Assembly (NCBI GenBank): GCA_016184235.1
Contig: JACPDC010000075.1
Span: 1 to 7,131 of the forward strand
DNA from: Deltaproteobacteria bacterium
GTDB taxonomy: Bacteria; Desulfobacterota; Binatia; UBA9968
Direction: 5' to 3'
DNA length: 7,131 bases
Below the pieces are notes generated by a model, which was not told the DNA's origin, made no database searches, and saw nothing but the letters and a program-made list of their open reading frames with translations. Below, in pieces: positions 5,318 to 7,131 of the stretch. A program made the translations under genes and the position numbers. Position 1 is the stretch's first letter; each line of letters opens with the position of its first letter.

Positions 5318-7131
5318 ATGCAGCGCGTAGCGGTAGACATCGGCGGCACCTTCACCGACCTGGTGGCTCACGACGATGGCGGGGATGTCGCCGTCTCCAA
5401 GGTGCTCACCACTCCCGAGGATCATTCCGAGGGGGTGATGAGCGCGGTCGCCGGGGCGGCGCTCGATCTCAAACAGACCGATCTTTTTCTTCACGGCACC
5501 ACGATCGCCATCAATACCGTGGTCGAGCGCAAAGGGGTGAAGGCCGCGCTGATCACCACGCGCGGCTTTCGCGACGTTTACGAGATCGGCCGGTCGAACC
5601 GGCCCGACGCCTACAATCTCTTTTTCGAGCGGCCCGTCCCCCTGGTGCCGCGCAGTCTGCGCCGCGAGGTGACGGAGCGGATGACGGCGCGCGGCGAGAT
5701 CCACATGCCGCTCGATCGCGAAGAGGCGGCGGCGGTCGTCGCCGAGCTCAAGCGGGCGGGAGCGGAGGCGATCGCCGTCTGCCTGCTCCACAGTTACGCC
5801 AACCCGGCGCACGAGGAGGCGCTCGGCGAGATCATCGCCGAGGTTCATCCGGGCGCGTACGTCGCCCTCTCCCATCGCATTCTGCGCGAGTACCGGGAAT
5901 ACGAACGGACCTCAACCACCGCGGTCAACAGCTATGTCGGCCCGGTGGTGGCGCGCTACCTGGGCTCGCTCAGAGAGCGTCTGCGCCGCCAGGGCTTTAG
6001 CGGTGAGATTCTCGTCATGCAGTCGGGCGGCGGGGTGATGTCCCTGGATACGGCGATCCAGATGCCGGTCCGGATGATGGAGTCGGGCCCGGTCGCGGGC
6101 GTCATCGGCGCCGCCAGGGTGGCGCGCGCGCTCGGCCATCCGCGGGCGATCGCCTTCGATATGGGCGGGACCACGGCGAAGGCGAGCCTCACCAGAGACG
6201 GCAGCGCCGGGATCACCAGCCACTACTTCATCGGCGGCTATAACCGCGGCCACCCGGTGATGCTGCCGGTGGTCGATATCGTCGAGGTCGGCTCGGGCGG
6301 CGGCAGTATCGCCTGGCTCGACGCCGCTGGCGGTCTCAAGGTGGGTCCGGTCAGCGCCGGCGCCATGCCGGGGCCCGCCTGCTACGGCCGGGGCGGGAGC
6401 GAGCCGACGGTCACCGACGCCAACCTTATATTAGGACGCCTGGGCGCAAAGTCATTTCTCGGCGGCGCCATGAGACTCGACCCTGAGGCGGCGCGGGCCG
6501 CGGTGGCAAGGCATGTGGCCGGGCCGCTGGAGATGGATCTCCACCGGGCCGCGGTGGCGGTCCTGCGCATCGCCAACGCGCATATGGCGCTGGCGCTCCG
6601 GGCGGTCTCCGTAGAGAGAGGAGAGGACCCGCGCGACTTCGCCCTCGTCGCCTTCGGCGGCGCCGGGCCGCTGCACGCGACAACGCTCGCGCGCGAACTG
6701 AAGATTCCCGTCGTCATCATCCCGCGCCTGCCCGGCCAGTTTTCGGCCTGGGGCATGCTCAACTGCGATCTGCGACACGACTACGTGCAGACGCTGGTGC
6801 GCGACTTCGCCGCCGTCGACGCCGCGGAGATCCGCTCGGCCCTTAACGCGCTGGCGCAGGAGGGGCTCGCCACCCTCCGGCACGAGCGCTGGTCGGGCGC
6901 TCAGGCGCCCGGGATCGATTGCCGGCTCGACCTGCGCTACCGCGGCCAGGAGTACACGGTGACCGTGCCGCTCTCCGGCGCGGATTTTACCGCCGCGGAG
7001 CGCGAAGCCACCGCGGCGCGCTTTCACGAGCTGCACCGGCTGCTCTACGGCCATTCGGCCCCGCAGGAGGCGCTGGAATTAGTTGCCGCGCGAGTTACGG
7101 TTCAAGGAGTCGTCGAGAAGGGGCGCCCTGT
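5318..7131 (+). CDS. hyuA: Hydantoinase/oxoprolinase A-type protein (HyuA family), C-terminus cut by window edge
   Basis: N-methylhydantoinase A / 5-oxoprolinase family, with an ASKHA-type ATP-binding fold; members couple ATP hydrolysis to opening cyclic amides or, in the acetone carboxylase branch, to activating ketones. Seen in the 604 residues present: VDIGGTFTD (6-14, first phosphate loop), HGTTIAINTVVER (59-71), MQSGGG (234-239), ESGPVAG (255-261), FDMGGTTAK (280-288, second phosphate loop), VGSGGGSIAWLD (324-335), PGPACYGRGG (351-360), PTVTDANL (363-370) and AFGGAGPLHA (445-454). Family members usually reach about 680-720 residues, so roughly the last hundred are missing. The HyuB partner normally follows and should lie just beyond the right edge. 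The start, 27 bases after the binding-protein stop, has no clear GGAG site, and reading may rely on coupling. Substrate (hydantoin, oxoproline or other) is not resolvable from sequence. The internal run CTT ATA TTA GGA (6425-6436) is unusual codon use for this GC-rich gene. Confidence 0.92.
   Translation, partial: MQRVAVDIGGTFTDLVAHDDGGDVAVSKVLTTPEDHSEGVMSAVAGAALDLKQTDLFLHGTTIAINTVVERKGVKAALITTRGFRDVYEIGRSNRPDAYNLFFERPVPLVPRSLRREVTERMTARGEIHMPLDREEAAAVVAELKRAGAEAIAVCLLHSYANPAHEEALGEIIAEVHPGAYVALSHRILREYREYERTSTTAVNSYVGPVVARYLGSLRERLRRQGFSGEILVMQSGGGVMSLDTAIQMPVRMMESGPVAGVIGAARVARALGHPRAIAFDMGGTTAKASLTRDGSAGITSHYFIGGYNRGHPVMLPVVDIVEVGSGGGSIAWLDAAGGLKVGPVSAGAMPGPACYGRGGSEPTVTDANLILGRLGAKSFLGGAMRLDPEAARAAVARHVAGPLEMDLHRAAVAVLRIANAHMALALRAVSVERGEDPRDFALVAFGGAGPLHATTLARELKIPVVIIPRLPGQFSAWGMLNCDLRHDYVQTLVRDFAAVDAAEIRSALNALAQEGLATLRHERWSGAQAPGIDCRLDLRYRGQEYTVTVPLSGADFTAAEREATAARFHELHRLLYGHSAPQEALELVAARVTVQGVVEKGRP

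Noticed and set aside
4898..5875. Minus-strand open frame of 325 codons opposite the end of the binding protein and the start of hyuA
   Set aside because: It crosses two well-supported genes antisense, is rich in Arg/Gly/Asp as expected of GC-rich shadow frames, and shows no domain.
6452..7054. Minus-strand open frames opposite the end of hyuA
   Set aside because: They are antisense to conserved HyuA blocks such as AFGGAGPLHA and are typical of high-GC DNA.

Overview
The window reads as chromosomal DNA from a GC-rich, Gram-negative type bacterium. Export signals precede an MsrA and a solute-binding protein, and start codons are spaced normally from GGAG-type ribosome sites. The pairing of homospermidine synthase with an ornithine-decarboxylase-type enzyme, next to an orphan NMT1-like binding protein and a hydantoinase-type enzyme, is what I would expect in soil or sediment proteobacteria or relatives (deltaproteobacterial, Binatota-like or Rokubacteria-like lineages). 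That placement is inference; no rRNA or other phylogenetic marker is present.

Left half (1-3058, all minus strand): reading right to left, an exported peptide methionine sulfoxide reductase (msrA), a 129-base gap with a candidate promoter and a small hairpin, homospermidine synthase (hss), and a PLP-dependent ornithine/lysine decarboxylase that starts inside the end of hss and runs off the left edge. The last two form a compact polyamine operon: the decarboxylase would make putrescine from ornithine, and the synthase would join two putrescine units into sym-homospermidine.

Middle (3059-3813): a 188-base divergent region holds two short inverted repeats whose centres lie 20 bases apart, over the probable msrA promoter. 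It is followed on the plus strand by a small GGQ-containing release-factor-like protein, probably a ribosome rescue factor. A hairpin followed by TTTT, a possible terminator, lies between that gene and the next unit.

Right half (3814-7131, all plus strand): a single-domain cupin, an exported NMT1/THI5-like substrate-binding protein (7 bases after the cupin), and the hydantoinase/oxoprolinase A-type protein (27 bases further on), cut off by the right edge. Spacing and shared direction suggest one operon for capture and ATP-dependent ring opening or activation of an unknown small molecule; the B subunit and any transporter permease would have to lie beyond the window. This unit looks richer in G+C than the polyamine operon.

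I saw no tRNA, rRNA, CRISPR array, insertion sequence or phage gene. The least characterised item is the cupin/binding-protein/HyuA unit; the rest are recognisable families in a moderately unusual arrangement.
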